Shown one piece after another: positions 1 to 10,059 of a stretch of DNA of 64,000 bases. The position numbers were made by a program, and so were the translations under genes. The first letter of the stretch is position 1. Each line of letters begins with the position of its first letter. Source of the stretch: Yersinia massiliensis CCUG 53443 (GTDB taxonomy: Bacteria > Pseudomonadota > Gammaproteobacteria > Enterobacterales > Enterobacteriaceae); NCBI RefSeq assembly GCF_000312485.1, contig NZ_HE997645.1, positions 248,001 to 312,000 on the forward strand, written 5' to 3'. Below the pieces are notes generated by a model, which saw nothing but the letters and a program-made list of their open reading frames with translations, made no database searches and had not been told where the DNA came from.

Positions 1-1
1 T

Positions 2-130
2 GTGAATACCTATGGCAAGAAGACTGCGCTGGTGTCCGGTATGGAAATTGATGCTGATGTCTATCTAGAAACCAGAAGACTCTATGAATGGGTTCTGGAC
101 CCTCTTTACAGTATTACAGGTAGAATTTAA
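2..130 (+). CDS. C-terminal end of a HlyD-family type I secretion adaptor (partial)
   Basis: An open frame runs in from the left edge and stops with TAA at 128-130. The 42 visible codons end with residues LDPLYSITGRI, which fits the C-terminus of periplasmic adaptor (membrane fusion) proteins of the HlyD/CvaA type. Its stop overlaps the start of the next gene (TAATG), so the two are translationally coupled. In known systems the adaptor bridges the inner-membrane ABC exporter to TolC. The assignment rests mainly on this coupling to a C39 ABC exporter, because the diagnostic part of the protein lies outside the window. Confidence 0.6.
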   Translation: MNTYGKKTALVSGMEIDADVYLETRRLYEWVLDPLYSITGRI

Positions 131-2310
131 TGAACCCCTCTTCGCTATTGAATTTTAAGTTTTCTCACAAACTGCCGGTAATACTACAGAATGAAAATTC
201 TGAATGCGCACTAGCCTGCCTCGCCATGGTGGCCAATTATCACCGTCATGTTATTGACCTTAACAGTTTACGCCAACGTTATCCGGCGTCGCTTAAAGGG
301 ATGACGCTGGCCAGCCTGCTCAATATTGCACAAAAACTGAATTTCTCCTCCCGTCCGGTTCGCCTAGAACTGGAAGAATTGGGTGAGTTGAAAACCCCCT
401 GTATCCTGCACTGGGAAATGAATCACTTTGTCGTGCTTAAGTCGGTTAAAAATAATACGATAGTGATTCATGATCCGGCAGTAGGTGAAAGGGTATTAAG
501 CTTTAAAGACGTCAATAACAAATTCACTGGTGTGGCCGTTGAGCTATGGCCAGATAATAATTTCACCGTCAAAGATGAAAGCCGAAAAGTTACCTTTGGC
601 TTATTGCTAGGCAAGTTGAACGGATTCTTTTCGTTCTCCAGCAAAATCATCGTAGTAGCAATGTGTATTGAAGTATTGGTGTTGTTATCGCCTTTCTATT
701 TGCAATGGACCATCGACAATGTGATTGTGTCGGGAGATAAAAACTTATTACTGACACTGGCACTCGGCTTCGCCATGCTGGCGATATTACAATCGGCTCT
801 CACTGCGGCGCGATCTTACGCACTGATTTATATGAATACGTCGATCAGTATCCAATGGCTAAATAATATTTTTTCTCATTTGATTAATTTGCCAGTGCAA
901 TATTTTGAAAGCCGTCATGTCGGTGATGTGGTTTCACGCTTTGATTCAGTCAACGAGATACAAAGAACCCTCACCTCTTCATTGATGACAGCAGTCATCG
1001 ATGGCGTGATGACACTAGTTATTATTGTCGTGATGTATGTTTATAATCCCTTGTTGGCACTGGTTTCCGTTGTCACCATGCTGATTTATTGCATCACGCG
1101 GGTTTTACTCTTCCGCACACTAAAACATGCGACTGAAGAGCAGATAATCTTTCAGGCCAAACAGAAAAGTCACCTGCTGGAAAGTATCCGTGGGGCCAAA
1201 ACGATAAAGCTGTTTCAAAATCAAGAAATACGCCGCAGGAACTGGTTAACACTACTGGTTGAGCAAATTAATGCCGGTTTGAAGGTCCAAAAGATCCAAC
1301 TCTCTTATCAAACTGCCAACAGCCTTTTTTTCAGTGTCGAAAATATCATTATTATTTATCTTGGAGCCTCTGCGGTGCTGGGCGGTGTGTTTTCAGTCGG
1401 CGCATTAATGGCCTTTATATCGTATAAATCCACCTTTGGCTCACGCATTACCAAATTAATTGACTGTTACTTTGAAATAAAAATTATGCGAGTACAAATG
1501 GATCGCTTATCTGACATTGTGCTGGCTCAGCCGGAAGAGAAAGTCGAGGAATTAGCGGAGGAAAATCACCCGCCGCTGCAATCTATCTCGTTAAGAAATG
1601 TGAATTATCGTTATGCCGAGGGTGAACCTTGGGTATTGCAACAGCTTAACTTGGATATTACCGCGGGAGAGTCTGTTGCCATCGTCGGTGCTTCAGGCTG
1701 CGGTAAGACCACATTGTTTAATATTTTACTGGGTATTTTACCTATCAATTCCGGTGAGATAACCATCAACAATCAACCAGCCAACGGCCAAACGTTAATT
1801 AGAATGCGTAAGCGCAGTGGTGTCGTCACTCAAAGCGACCACCTATTTACTGGCTCTATTTTGGATAATATCTCATTCTTCGCCACTGAATGTGACCGGC
1901 TTCATGCAATGAATTGCGCAAACGTTGCAGCCGTTCATCAGGACATTATCAAAATGCCAATGCAATACGAAACTCTGGTCGGTGATATGGGGTCAGCTTT
2001 ATCCGGCGGGCAACAGCAAAGGATTTTGCTCGCCAGAGCTTTGTACCGCCGCCCAGAAATACTTTTTATGGATGAGGCGACGAGCAGCTTGGATGTACAT
2101 GTTGAGCGACAGGTCAGTACCACCCTTAAAAGTTTAAACATCACTAAAGTATTTATCGCCCATCGTCCAGAAACCATTTATAGCGCCAGTCGGGTAATAG
2201 TGCTGAAAGAAGGTAAGGTATTTATGGATTTACGTACCGATAATCTGAGTGCAGATCAATACAAGACACTGTTAAGCGACTATTTTGCTAACTCCACTGC
2301 TACCGCGTAA
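130..2310 (+). CDS. Peptidase-containing ABC exporter (C39 family, bacteriocin/microcin type)
   Basis: A 726-residue inner-membrane exporter that should cleave a double-glycine leader from a small peptide and pump it out. The N-terminal C39 cysteine-protease domain has Q20, catalytic C26 in SECALAC, H99 and D115, so the protease looks active. A membrane domain of about six helices spans roughly residues 165-450. The C-terminal nucleotide-binding domain has Walker A GASGCGKTT near 520, signature LSGGQQQR, Walker B ILFMDEATSSLD and an H-loop AHR. The length matches CvaB/microcin exporters. It is coupled to the adaptor upstream. No double-glycine precursor gene is visible in the window, so the substrate is unknown; it probably lies upstream of position 1. 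Confidence 0.9.
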   Translation: MNPSSLLNFKFSHKLPVILQNENSECALACLAMVANYHRHVIDLNSLRQRYPASLKGMTLASLLNIAQKLNFSSRPVRLELEELGELKTPCILHWEMNHFVVLKSVKNNTIVIHDPAVGERVLSFKDVNNKFTGVAVELWPDNNFTVKDESRKVTFGLLLGKLNGFFSFSSKIIVVAMCIEVLVLLSPFYLQWTIDNVIVSGDKNLLLTLALGFAMLAILQSALTAARSYALIYMNTSISIQWLNNIFSHLINLPVQYFESRHVGDVVSRFDSVNEIQRTLTSSLMTAVIDGVMTLVIIVVMYVYNPLLALVSVVTMLIYCITRVLLFRTLKHATEEQIIFQAKQKSHLLESIRGAKTIKLFQNQEIRRRNWLTLLVEQINAGLKVQKIQLSYQTANSLFFSVENIIIIYLGASAVLGGVFSVGALMAFISYKSTFGSRITKLIDCYFEIKIMRVQMDRLSDIVLAQPEEKVEELAEENHPPLQSISLRNVNYRYAEGEPWVLQQLNLDITAGESVAIVGASGCGKTTLFNILLGILPINSGEITINNQPANGQTLIRMRKRSGVVTQSDHLFTGSILDNISFFATECDRLHAMNCANVAAVHQDIIKMPMQYETLVGDMGSALSGGQQQRILLARALYRRPEILFMDEATSSLDVHVERQVSTTLKSLNITKVFIAHRPETIYSASRVIVLKEGKVFMDLRTDNLSADQYKTLLSDYFANSTATA

Positions 2311-2334
2311 ATTTTCCTTTCTTGATAATAAAAA

Positions 2335-2356
2335 AACCCACCGTCAGCGGTGGGTT
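2335..2356. terminator. Rho-independent terminator, likely bidirectional
   Basis: A perfect 9-bp stem (AACCCACCG / CGGTGGGTT) with loop TCAG follows the exporter stop by 24 bases. The A-run just left of it (2329-2336) gives a U-tract for transcripts on the minus strand, so it should stop the T6SS operon well. On the plus strand the downstream T-run is weaker. The rest of 2311-2565 holds no gene I can support. Confidence 0.85.
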
Positions 2357-2565
2357 ATGACTTTTATTTGTTACTGTCCATGACTGATAATTTTCCTAGC
2401 CTTCCAAATTTAGCGATATTTGATAACAATAAAACTGTTTTTCATGTCTGCACTACCCAATCGATGTTATCGCGCAGTGGATTGATGTTTATCATGCCAC
2501 TTTGCAATAAGGAATAAGGCAGAAATATAATACTATTTCGTTTGCAGTGGATATGTTGAATACAA

Positions 2566-3948
2566 TCAATTTGTCGACTTCTGTTCCGTCACCTGTACTG
2601 GGCAAGCAGAGTCCAAATGGTCAGAACTGATACAAGGTAGCAGTGACACATAGCGGGCGATTAATGCACTCAGACTTTGTTCAATCTGTTTTACCAACGC
2701 CGGGCTAATCGCCTCCCCTGCTGTGGCATGCTGTTCCAGCTTACCCAGCAAAGCTTCGGCCGGTAAACCGCCACTGTATAGATCTCTACGCAATTGATAT
2801 ACCGCCGTTTTTAACTCAGAAACCGTCATGAACTGATTACGGTTTTTTTCTGAGTTCAGGAGCCTTTGTTCCAAGTGATCAATATCTGCATTTAGTTTTA
2901 GCCAACGGCCCAGTGGCAATGCATCCCCGGTTTTCTCTTGCATCCTGCGCTGCCAAAGTTGCGATGCCGGATTATCGGGATAAACTTTATTTAATTGGCG
3001 GGAAATTTGCTCTCCCTGCTCCCAAGGAAATTGAGGTGGTAGCGCTGACAACCAATTAAGCTGTTGTTCCGCATTGCTAATAATTGATAGCTGCTCTTTA
3101 TTCCACTGTGCAGCGGTGGCTGTCGGCCACCCTTCCGTAGTAAATGATGCATACTGGCGCAGTGCCCCGATGGGGGCGACGAGCTGGTTTGTCAGAGAAG
3201 GAGAGCGGTAAAGATATCCCCCGACCACGGCCAGTGTCAGGACGACCCCTAGTAACAGGCCGGTTAATGCCGATGGCATGTAGTGCCACCATAGTCCTGC
3301 CGGTGTTTTCAAACTCGCGCCCTGTCGTGGCGCTTCATTAGTAAGAGGCGCTACAGCTGCCTTTGCCTGCGGTGTTTCACTTTGTGCTTCTGGCAAGCGT
3401 GATGTTGCCATCGGCATATGGTTCATGGTGCGACTGCGAACTTGCAAAAAATAGCGTAAGTTATTTAATGGGTCCTGTATTCGCGACTGTAATAGATTGG
3501 CCTGTTGGCATAATAGTGCCATAGCGACCTCAACCCGCTGCATCAACGGAATATATTCGATACCCTGAGGTAGAATGTAAATTAAGCTACCCACATAGGC
3601 GTTAAACCATTCAAGTATTCCCCTACGCTGATGTTCCGCACTGGCTGCTGGCCAGCAACGAACCCCTGTGGGGCCAAATGCTTCGGCTAATAAATCAACA
3701 GCTTGTGCCAACCCCTGCCATCCATGCTGTTTGGTGTTAATAAGGCAAAACCACACTCCACTTTGCAAGTCATAGCCGTCTTGTTGAAAGATCTGATGGC
3801 ACCGATTTTCCAGTGCCGCCCAATCCAGATTGACCGTATTACTGCTATTCAGTTTGTTCAACTCGCTACTTAATAACAGAAAACTTTTGCTATATCGCGG
3901 GTCATGGTAGTTAATTTTTAATGCAGCCAGATTGATCGTACTTTTCAT
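2566..3948 (-). CDS. tagA: T6SS TagA/VasL-like protein (long, membrane-anchored TssA family)
   Basis: A 460-residue protein with an ImpA-type N-terminal region, one clear hydrophobic segment (about residues 230-252, near SALTGLLLGVVLTLAVVGGY) and a C-terminal VasL-type helical region. In the studied enteroaggregative E. coli system the related TagA sits at the far membrane and caps the growing sheath; that role is inferred here. I chose the ATG at 3948 over the one at 3966 because a good ribosome site (GGAGAAGG) lies just before it. It is the last gene of the minus-strand T6SS operon, 79 bases after tssM. A separate TssA is encoded upstream, so the two TssA-family proteins probably divide initiation and capping. 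Confidence 0.75.
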   Translation of the reverse strand: MKSTINLAALKINYHDPRYSKSFLLLSSELNKLNSSNTVNLDWAALENRCHQIFQQDGYDLQSGVWFCLINTKQHGWQGLAQAVDLLAEAFGPTGVRCWPAASAEHQRRGILEWFNAYVGSLIYILPQGIEYIPLMQRVEVAMALLCQQANLLQSRIQDPLNNLRYFLQVRSRTMNHMPMATSRLPEAQSETPQAKAAVAPLTNEAPRQGASLKTPAGLWWHYMPSALTGLLLGVVLTLAVVGGYLYRSPSLTNQLVAPIGALRQYASFTTEGWPTATAAQWNKEQLSIISNAEQQLNWLSALPPQFPWEQGEQISRQLNKVYPDNPASQLWQRRMQEKTGDALPLGRWLKLNADIDHLEQRLLNSEKNRNQFMTVSELKTAVYQLRRDLYSGGLPAEALLGKLEQHATAGEAISPALVKQIEQSLSALIARYVSLLPCISSDHLDSACPVQVTEQKSTN

Positions 3949-4027
3949 TTCACCTTCTCCGCGCATAGATTTCAGGCTGAGTTAACAGCGGCTAGCCGTA
4001 ATGTTCCAACCTAGGCCACAGACCGGC

Positions 4028-7000
4028 TTAATAACACACAGCCACTTTCGCTGGTAACTGTGAGATTTTGCCTCTCAATGAGGTTGGCAATTGCTGTTCC
4101 GACTGTTTCCCCTCCAGCTGTCGCCGTTGCAGCTCCAGTTCATTCTGCTGATGACTCAATACATTCCATTGTCGCCAACTGTGTTGGATCTCACTCTGAT
4201 CGCCCGTTTCATAGCGCACCATAATGCCCTTAATGCCTAAATCAGCGAGTTTCGGAAGGTCCTCTGGGAAATCATTCGGCTGAAAAACGTGTTCACCCTG
4301 AGAGAAATCCTCCAGAAAATCAGGCCACGCACCTTCGCCACTGTACTTATGCCGAATATCGAAACCTGGGAACTTAATGACCAGATCCACCTGATGGCAA
4401 AGTGACGGCTGCCAGCTAAATTCAGCGCTATCACTAAAATTCATGCTATCTAACGTTTTACTATTACCGTTGCAAGTTAACGTCACGCTGCTACCCGTCG
4501 GCATTAAACGTGCCCCTCCGGGTATAGTGGCAGGCTGACTGGATAAGCGAATATTCAATGACTGAGCCTTGAGCGCCTCAAACTGCTCATCGACTATTTT
4601 CTGTTGTGCCTCCAGTTTGGCCAGTTGATCCTGAACAAGAGTAACTTTACGCTCAGGCATCACCAGCACATCATCCGGCCGTAGTTCGTGGTTAACGAGC
4701 CGCAAAAATGCCGGAGTGAGGGCAATTGTTTGACCTTGATACTCACCAGCTCGCGCGCCCTTACTGCCAATGACCAGCAGACTTTGCGCAGAACTCTTAA
4801 CAAAATCGGCCAGATATTGGCTGGCAAGTGTTTGTTGCTGGTCATAGCTTTGTTGCCTATTTTTATCCATCGGCCACAATACTTGGGACTGCCACTGATC
4901 CTGAAGCCAACAACTGGAATAGGCCAATGCATGTCTGATCAACAAACGCCCCTCATTTTGATACAAAGCCCAAACGGCATTAACCGCAAAATCGTTATCC
5001 ACTGGACTCATGCTTTTCTGCAAAGATGAAAAGCGACTATCTACTTGTAGCAACGGGTTATTCCCGCCGTTGTCTGCTGGGGTAAATAAACCACGGGTCA
5101 ATAAATTGCTGCTATCAGGAACGGCCATAGCATCGGCAACAGCGGCACTTAGGCTATCGCGCCATGCCAGCCAATTGGCAATCTGATAGTCAGTCATCGC
5201 CAAAACCTGTATCTGTTCATCTAACCCCAGCAACGTATTGAGTTTGTCCTGCAAAAACTGGCTTAACTGGCTGACTTGCTGAACAACCAACGCGGCCTCC
5301 GCTAATTCACGCAACGCTATCAGACGCCGCAGTTCCTGTAGCCAAGGCTGGGCATATTCTTCGTCAATATTGTCCAGCTCGTCATGTATCCGTTGAACCA
5401 ATTGCATCGCCGGACTGTTACCTTGGGCGATGGACTGTAATAATTTTTGCCAACTATCACTGGTTAGATCGCCAAAATCCTCTTTCCCTGCAGCTAACAT
5501 AAAACGTAACCATGCACTCTGCCGTTGGTTTATCCAGTAGGAGTGGAAGCCAGTCAATGCAGCGTCAATACTCTTTTTATCAATAGCTTGCGTTATTATC
5601 GCGATATCCGCATTAATCGCATGATCCCCCACACGGGTCCATATTCCCTCAACCCGCTCATTACTTTTGCCGTTGTTAGGCCAAAAATCGCCTATTGCCA
5701 CCGGCGTCAAAGTCGCGTCGGGGGCCAACAACCAATGTAGCTGGCTACTATTAACCAATTGCACTAGCAACTCCCGCTGCTCAGCTATCTGGCTGGCACC
5801 AAGGGGCTGTTGAAGTAGCGCCCGTTGCAGAGCAATACTCTGTTCATAAGGTAATGACGGTTGTGCTCCACTCATATTTAACAGCGGGGACACCGGCGGA
5901 TAAGCGAATAACTCGACCAACGGCTGTCCATCCAACATCGCTTGTTTTTGCCGGATACTCTGCACTAAATGACGGATTAGCTCGCGTTGGCCTATCGGGT
6001 CAGCCTGATAGAAACGTTCACGATAGTCTGCCAGGACGATTTTTAGATCTATCGGTTGCCGAGGAATATGCTGTAATAATTGCGCATTCAACTGTTTATG
6101 GCGAACATCCAATAGTGGTATGAAAGGAAAATAAACCCAATTATTTTCATAGCGTTGCTCATTACGCTGTAACTCAGCCACCCATTGGACTGGTGTGGTT
6201 TGCGCCGTTGGTGAGCTAATCAATTCAGCACTTTTCCAGCCGCTGCCCCCTAGCAATAGCAAAACAACGACATAAATGCCTGGTCTTCCATAGCGTTGAA
6301 AATAACGACGCCAAAGTCCCACGGCTTCAACTGGGCGATTACGGCCAATGGTTGGCAGATGCTGGGTTATCAAGTCATGCAGAAAGAGTGTTTGTCGCTT
6401 AATACTGTTTTTACTGACTGGCTCACTAGCGGTAAACCATACCGCCCCCAAAGCCCCTTGTTCAAAATAAGCATCAGGTTCGCATAATGCAGCCACATAC
6501 CCCTGCAATGCAGGCTGTAAGCCGGCGATTTGTTCAGGGAAATCCAACAGCGGCAATAGCTCTGCCGTCGGTGCATTTCTTGCCAACATACTAATCCGAA
6601 CAAGGCCTAGCCCCTCTTTCAGCAGCGCAAACATAGGATCCAGCAATGCAGGGTCGCTGCCGTCAATGACTGGTGAAGTTGGCCAATAATACCCTAGCGC
6701 TTGCTGCCTTTGCTGTGGCGAAAGCACCTGCACCCATTGGCTAAATCCGGGGATCTCATCACAGCAGGTGATCATCACATACAGCGGCAATCGCTGTTTG
6801 ACCTCTTTTACCAATGGTTCTATTTGTGTCCTAATCTTCCGAGCATCCAAGTGTAGGGCAACACTATCCTGCTGTAGCAAGTCGCTGACTGAAACACAAA
6901 TGATGACCCCTGAAGGGGCTGGTAACCGCCTACACCAGCGGGTGAGTCTTAGCCACGCACGGCCAAAAGCTGGGGATTTATCGAGAAAATGGCTAGAGAC

Positions 7001-7462
7001 ATCCAGAACAGCCAGAGAGCGGTAAAACCACCAGCGTAGGGTTCGAGTGGGGACGACTAGCGCATTTTCCGGTTCATGGGAGAACATTGGCAACCCAGCG
7101 CCCGCCAACAACGTACTTTTCCCACAGCGTTTCCCCGTTAGGATATACCAAGGCAATGGATGCTTTCGTCGGTGGATTCGCCTAATCACTGCAGCACCGG
7201 CTTTCCAATGTTGCAATAGAATATATTCCATTCTGGACAAACGGAAACGACCAAACAGACGTGCTATGTTTCCATTTTTATGACTTTGGAATAAATATGT
7301 TCCGGCCAACCGCAATAGAATAATAATAATGACAATGGCGAATAAAAGTATAAATGCGATTGGTGCTGGCCAATTCTGCCATAAAGTGATTGCCAGACAA
7401 AAAACCAGCAACAGACAGAGCGAGACTGACCATAAAGTAAAAACAAGTAATTTTTTTAACAT
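4028..7462 (-). CDS. tssM: T6SS membrane-complex protein TssM (IcmF/VasK)
   Basis: A 1144-residue inner-membrane protein of the TssJLM trans-envelope complex. It has two N-terminal membrane helices (within the first ~50 residues), a cytoplasmic GTPase-like domain, a third membrane helix (near residues 410-425) and a long periplasmic part that binds TssJ. The P-loop region reads TGKRCGKST: the GKST is kept, but the first glycine of a strict Walker A (GxxxxGKS/T) is replaced by T. The frame is open further upstream to 7543, but the ATG at 7462 lies 9 bases after the tssL stop and is followed directly by the first membrane helix, so I take it as the start. Confidence 0.92.
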   Translation of the reverse strand: MLKKLLVFTLWSVSLCLLLVFCLAITLWQNWPAPIAFILLFAIVIIIILLRLAGTYLFQSHKNGNIARLFGRFRLSRMEYILLQHWKAGAAVIRRIHRRKHPLPWYILTGKRCGKSTLLAGAGLPMFSHEPENALVVPTRTLRWWFYRSLAVLDVSSHFLDKSPAFGRAWLRLTRWCRRLPAPSGVIICVSVSDLLQQDSVALHLDARKIRTQIEPLVKEVKQRLPLYVMITCCDEIPGFSQWVQVLSPQQRQQALGYYWPTSPVIDGSDPALLDPMFALLKEGLGLVRISMLARNAPTAELLPLLDFPEQIAGLQPALQGYVAALCEPDAYFEQGALGAVWFTASEPVSKNSIKRQTLFLHDLITQHLPTIGRNRPVEAVGLWRRYFQRYGRPGIYVVVLLLLGGSGWKSAELISSPTAQTTPVQWVAELQRNEQRYENNWVYFPFIPLLDVRHKQLNAQLLQHIPRQPIDLKIVLADYRERFYQADPIGQRELIRHLVQSIRQKQAMLDGQPLVELFAYPPVSPLLNMSGAQPSLPYEQSIALQRALLQQPLGASQIAEQRELLVQLVNSSQLHWLLAPDATLTPVAIGDFWPNNGKSNERVEGIWTRVGDHAINADIAIITQAIDKKSIDAALTGFHSYWINQRQSAWLRFMLAAGKEDFGDLTSDSWQKLLQSIAQGNSPAMQLVQRIHDELDNIDEEYAQPWLQELRRLIALRELAEAALVVQQVSQLSQFLQDKLNTLLGLDEQIQVLAMTDYQIANWLAWRDSLSAAVADAMAVPDSSNLLTRGLFTPADNGGNNPLLQVDSRFSSLQKSMSPVDNDFAVNAVWALYQNEGRLLIRHALAYSSCWLQDQWQSQVLWPMDKNRQQSYDQQQTLASQYLADFVKSSAQSLLVIGSKGARAGEYQGQTIALTPAFLRLVNHELRPDDVLVMPERKVTLVQDQLAKLEAQQKIVDEQFEALKAQSLNIRLSSQPATIPGGARLMPTGSSVTLTCNGNSKTLDSMNFSDSAEFSWQPSLCHQVDLVIKFPGFDIRHKYSGEGAWPDFLEDFSQGEHVFQPNDFPEDLPKLADLGIKGIMVRYETGDQSEIQHSWRQWNVLSHQQNELELQRRQLEGKQSEQQLPTSLRGKISQLPAKVAVCY

Positions 7463-7470
7463 AGAATAAA

Positions 7471-8094
7471 TTAGGTCAGGTAGACCATCCCTGCGGTAAA
7501 CATAGCGGCATAAATAGCAATCACACCCAAAATGGCAGTCCATCTATTGCCAACAAAGCGTTTCAGCGAAGAAGGTTGAACCCTTGCACTGCCTAAAGTC
7601 ATCGGTGTTAGTAATGCCTGATTGGGCCAAACTTGCCACTCTACTGGCAAACACCCCCTTTCCTGCTCTACCCGCTTTACTAATAATCCATTATCTGTCT
7701 GAGTATATTTGCCATTAAAACCCATTAACAAACAGAATAAATAAACCAACCGCAAAGGATGGTTATCTTTATCAATACTGTCTAAGCGGTTAAAAAAAAC
7801 CTCACCACCAATAGAGGTTTGGAATAATTGGCCTTGTAATAAGGCACTGCGCCATCGCTTAACCCAAGGTAGTGATGAACAAAGCACCCGCTCATCAAAC
7901 CAAACGACAACAGCGAACAGGGCATGCTCACAGTCTTCAGTCTCATTTTGTTGCTCAGCCGCTAAAGCGGCCTGCTCGAATAAATTGATACTCTGCTGGC
8001 GAAATTTTTCGTAATCGCTGTAATTTTCAGGGAAGAGATAAAACTCTGTCGCAAATCGCCATATTGGCAAATAACACTCGATTAGCCTCATCAT
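7471..8094 (-). CDS. tssL: T6SS membrane-complex protein TssL (DotU)
   Basis: A 207-residue DotU-type protein with a helical cytoplasmic domain and a single C-terminal membrane anchor (last ~25 residues, AILGVIAIYAAMFTAGMVYL). It has no peptidoglycan-binding extension, so wall anchoring must come from elsewhere. It binds TssM and TssK. The open frame extends upstream to 8148, but the start at 8094 makes a typical ATGA overlap with the tssK stop; translation probably begins there (MMRLIECYLP). Confidence 0.92.
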   Translation of the reverse strand: MMRLIECYLPIWRFATEFYLFPENYSDYEKFRQQSINLFEQAALAAEQQNETEDCEHALFAVVVWFDERVLCSSLPWVKRWRSALLQGQLFQTSIGGEVFFNRLDSIDKDNHPLRLVYLFCLLMGFNGKYTQTDNGLLVKRVEQERGCLPVEWQVWPNQALLTPMTLGSARVQPSSLKRFVGNRWTAILGVIAIYAAMFTAGMVYLT

Positions 8095-9485
8095 GAGGCC
8101 ACCATAAATATTATTTGTACCTGAAGATCTTCTGGTGCATCGGCCCAATAAAATGCCACACTTTTATGCTGTTCTATTTTTTGCCACAACTCGCCGTCAC
8201 GCTGGATGCTGAAATAATATGAATCACTGCGATTAGGGACACCACGGGGAACCTGAGGACAAATATTTGCACTAACGCCAGGTAATGCATGTTGAATTAA
8301 CGACTCTATACTTTCTCGCGAGGCCAGCTTAATACTACGACTATTCGCTAGCAGCTGTTTATCTTCAACAAATACTTGCGAGCGTAATAACAGTAATACC
8401 GAGTTAGATTGGCGGTTTTGGGTAGTATCAAATGCAGCAGAAAATATACCACTCTGGTCGTTTTCCAGCGTGATATAAATATTATCTTCTAATATTAAGC
8501 TATTAAGCAGTGCCACCAGCGTTTGACGTAAACTATCAAAGCACGGAATCAATTGATGATGATCGTAATCCAGTACGGCATTCCCACCATGACGCCACTC
8601 GCCCAAAAATGAACACTCATCATTAAATGACGACAGATCACCGACCAATTGGCGCAATACGCAATACATTTGCCAAGGATGAACTTGACGCGCCTGACAA
8701 TAATTATATAAAAGTGGCAATACACGATTTAGTGAGCGCATGACCAATAATTGCATCATTTGATCACTGCGTTCATTATCGCTAACCAGTCGTTCAGGCC
8801 GCTTATATTCTTCCAACTTACGGGCCCGGTTACTTAACTCGAAATAGATGGCATCTATCAAGCGGCCAAGCATCGGCGTGCTGTACAGGGTCAGCGCGGG
8901 AGGAGAAAAGTGGTTATCCAGCACGACACTACCGTTGTCAAAACGCAAACGGGCCAATGGGATACATTCACAATCAACGGCATCATCACGTTCGATGTCC
9001 CATAACACACGGACGTTGTAGCAAATATGCGGTACCGCAGCCTCCGGGCCATTATCATAAATATCCTTCATAATCATTTCATCACCGGCAGTGATCCAAC
9101 GAGTCACGGCACGATCATTATCGCGAGCCAATACAGCGACATTGTTATGGCTGGGATCAAGCCTGCGCAAAGCCAACCAAAGGGTAAAAGGCTGGTCTCG
9201 TTGTTTCCATGCGTCACGAAAATTGCGCTTTTCAATCTGACAATTTCCGGGAAAAACCAGGTAATTCCCCCCCGGCATCACAAGGCGAAGAGTTTCAATA
9301 TTAACGGTAAAATCAGTCAATGCTTCTTGATTCATCCCCCACGCTAACACGCCGTAATTATACGGCTGAGCCATGCTTAGCTGTTGGGTCTGCAACCACT
9401 CGTGATGCAAATCTAACGACTGCAAATGTTGTGGCTGTAAATAAAGTCCGGAATACCAATGAATCTGTTGCTGCTCTAAGTACAT
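8091..9485 (-). CDS. tssK: T6SS baseplate protein TssK
   Basis: A 464-residue protein starting MYLEQQQIHWYSGLYLQPQH, which matches the conserved TssK N-terminus (W-x-G-L-x-L-x-PQH). TssK links the baseplate (TssEFG/VgrG) to the TssJLM membrane complex. Full family length. It begins 1 base after the tssJ stop and overlaps tssL by 4 bases, in the usual J-K-L-M order. Confidence 0.95.
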   Translation of the reverse strand: MYLEQQQIHWYSGLYLQPQHLQSLDLHHEWLQTQQLSMAQPYNYGVLAWGMNQEALTDFTVNIETLRLVMPGGNYLVFPGNCQIEKRNFRDAWKQRDQPFTLWLALRRLDPSHNNVAVLARDNDRAVTRWITAGDEMIMKDIYDNGPEAAVPHICYNVRVLWDIERDDAVDCECIPLARLRFDNGSVVLDNHFSPPALTLYSTPMLGRLIDAIYFELSNRARKLEEYKRPERLVSDNERSDQMMQLLVMRSLNRVLPLLYNYCQARQVHPWQMYCVLRQLVGDLSSFNDECSFLGEWRHGGNAVLDYDHHQLIPCFDSLRQTLVALLNSLILEDNIYITLENDQSGIFSAAFDTTQNRQSNSVLLLLRSQVFVEDKQLLANSRSIKLASRESIESLIQHALPGVSANICPQVPRGVPNRSDSYYFSIQRDGELWQKIEQHKSVAFYWADAPEDLQVQIIFMVAS

Positions 9486-9486
9486 G

Positions 9487-10059
9487 TTATTTCACATCCT
9501 GTAAGATGGGCTGGTCCTGCTTCTGGGCTACGATGCTTTCTTGACCCAGCGTCACATAAGCATTCAGTGGCACCAACTTAGCCGTCCATATTTTGTTTTG
9601 CCAACCGTGAGTCTTGAGGGTCATGGGAATGGTAAAACGGGCGATATGCCTGCTGTCGGGGAAAGGGAAATAGCCAGCCACTACCGCGATATAGCGGGTA
9701 TTTTCAGCACGATCGATATGCAAGGTATTTTGTTGGCCTGGCATGGCCACGTAGCGATCTGTCTGCAAGATATCCCCTTCACTGCCAGTACCGGCAAACA
9801 TGGCTTTCAGCAGCACCGGATTGCTTAATAATTTATCCAAAGCGGCTGTATTCTGGGACTGGATAACCAAGATTGAACTGCTGTTAGCCAAACCATTCCA
9901 CATATTCAAATTGGGTTGTGCGTTCAACTGGATGGTGATGGCGTTTTTAGCAAATGGCTGGGTTACACCATCAATCGCCTGTTGACGTAACTTGGGATCC
10001 TGATGGCTACACCCCGTCAACATCAGTACCAAAATGACGATTCTGATAATAGATTTCAT
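9487..10059 (-). CDS. tssJ: T6SS outer-membrane lipoprotein TssJ
   Basis: A 190-residue lipoprotein with a signal peptide and lipobox LMLTGCSH (Cys at about residue 17). TssJ anchors the T6SS membrane complex at the outer membrane by binding the periplasmic part of TssM. Its start overlaps the tssA stop by 4 bases (ATGA), and tssK follows directly. Length and context fit the SciN/TssJ family. Confidence 0.9.
   Translation of the reverse strand: MKSIIRIVILVLMLTGCSHQDPKLRQQAIDGVTQPFAKNAITIQLNAQPNLNMWNGLANSSSILVIQSQNTAALDKLLSNPVLLKAMFAGTGSEGDILQTDRYVAMPGQQNTLHIDRAENTRYIAVVAGYFPFPDSRHIARFTIPMTLKTHGWQNKIWTAKLVPLNAYVTLGQESIVAQKQDQPILQDVK

Noticed and set aside
4004-4020. ACCTAGGC match near the tssM/tagA junction as a fourth lux-box
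   Set aside because: Only the short core agrees, and it lies inside the operon rather than at a promoter.
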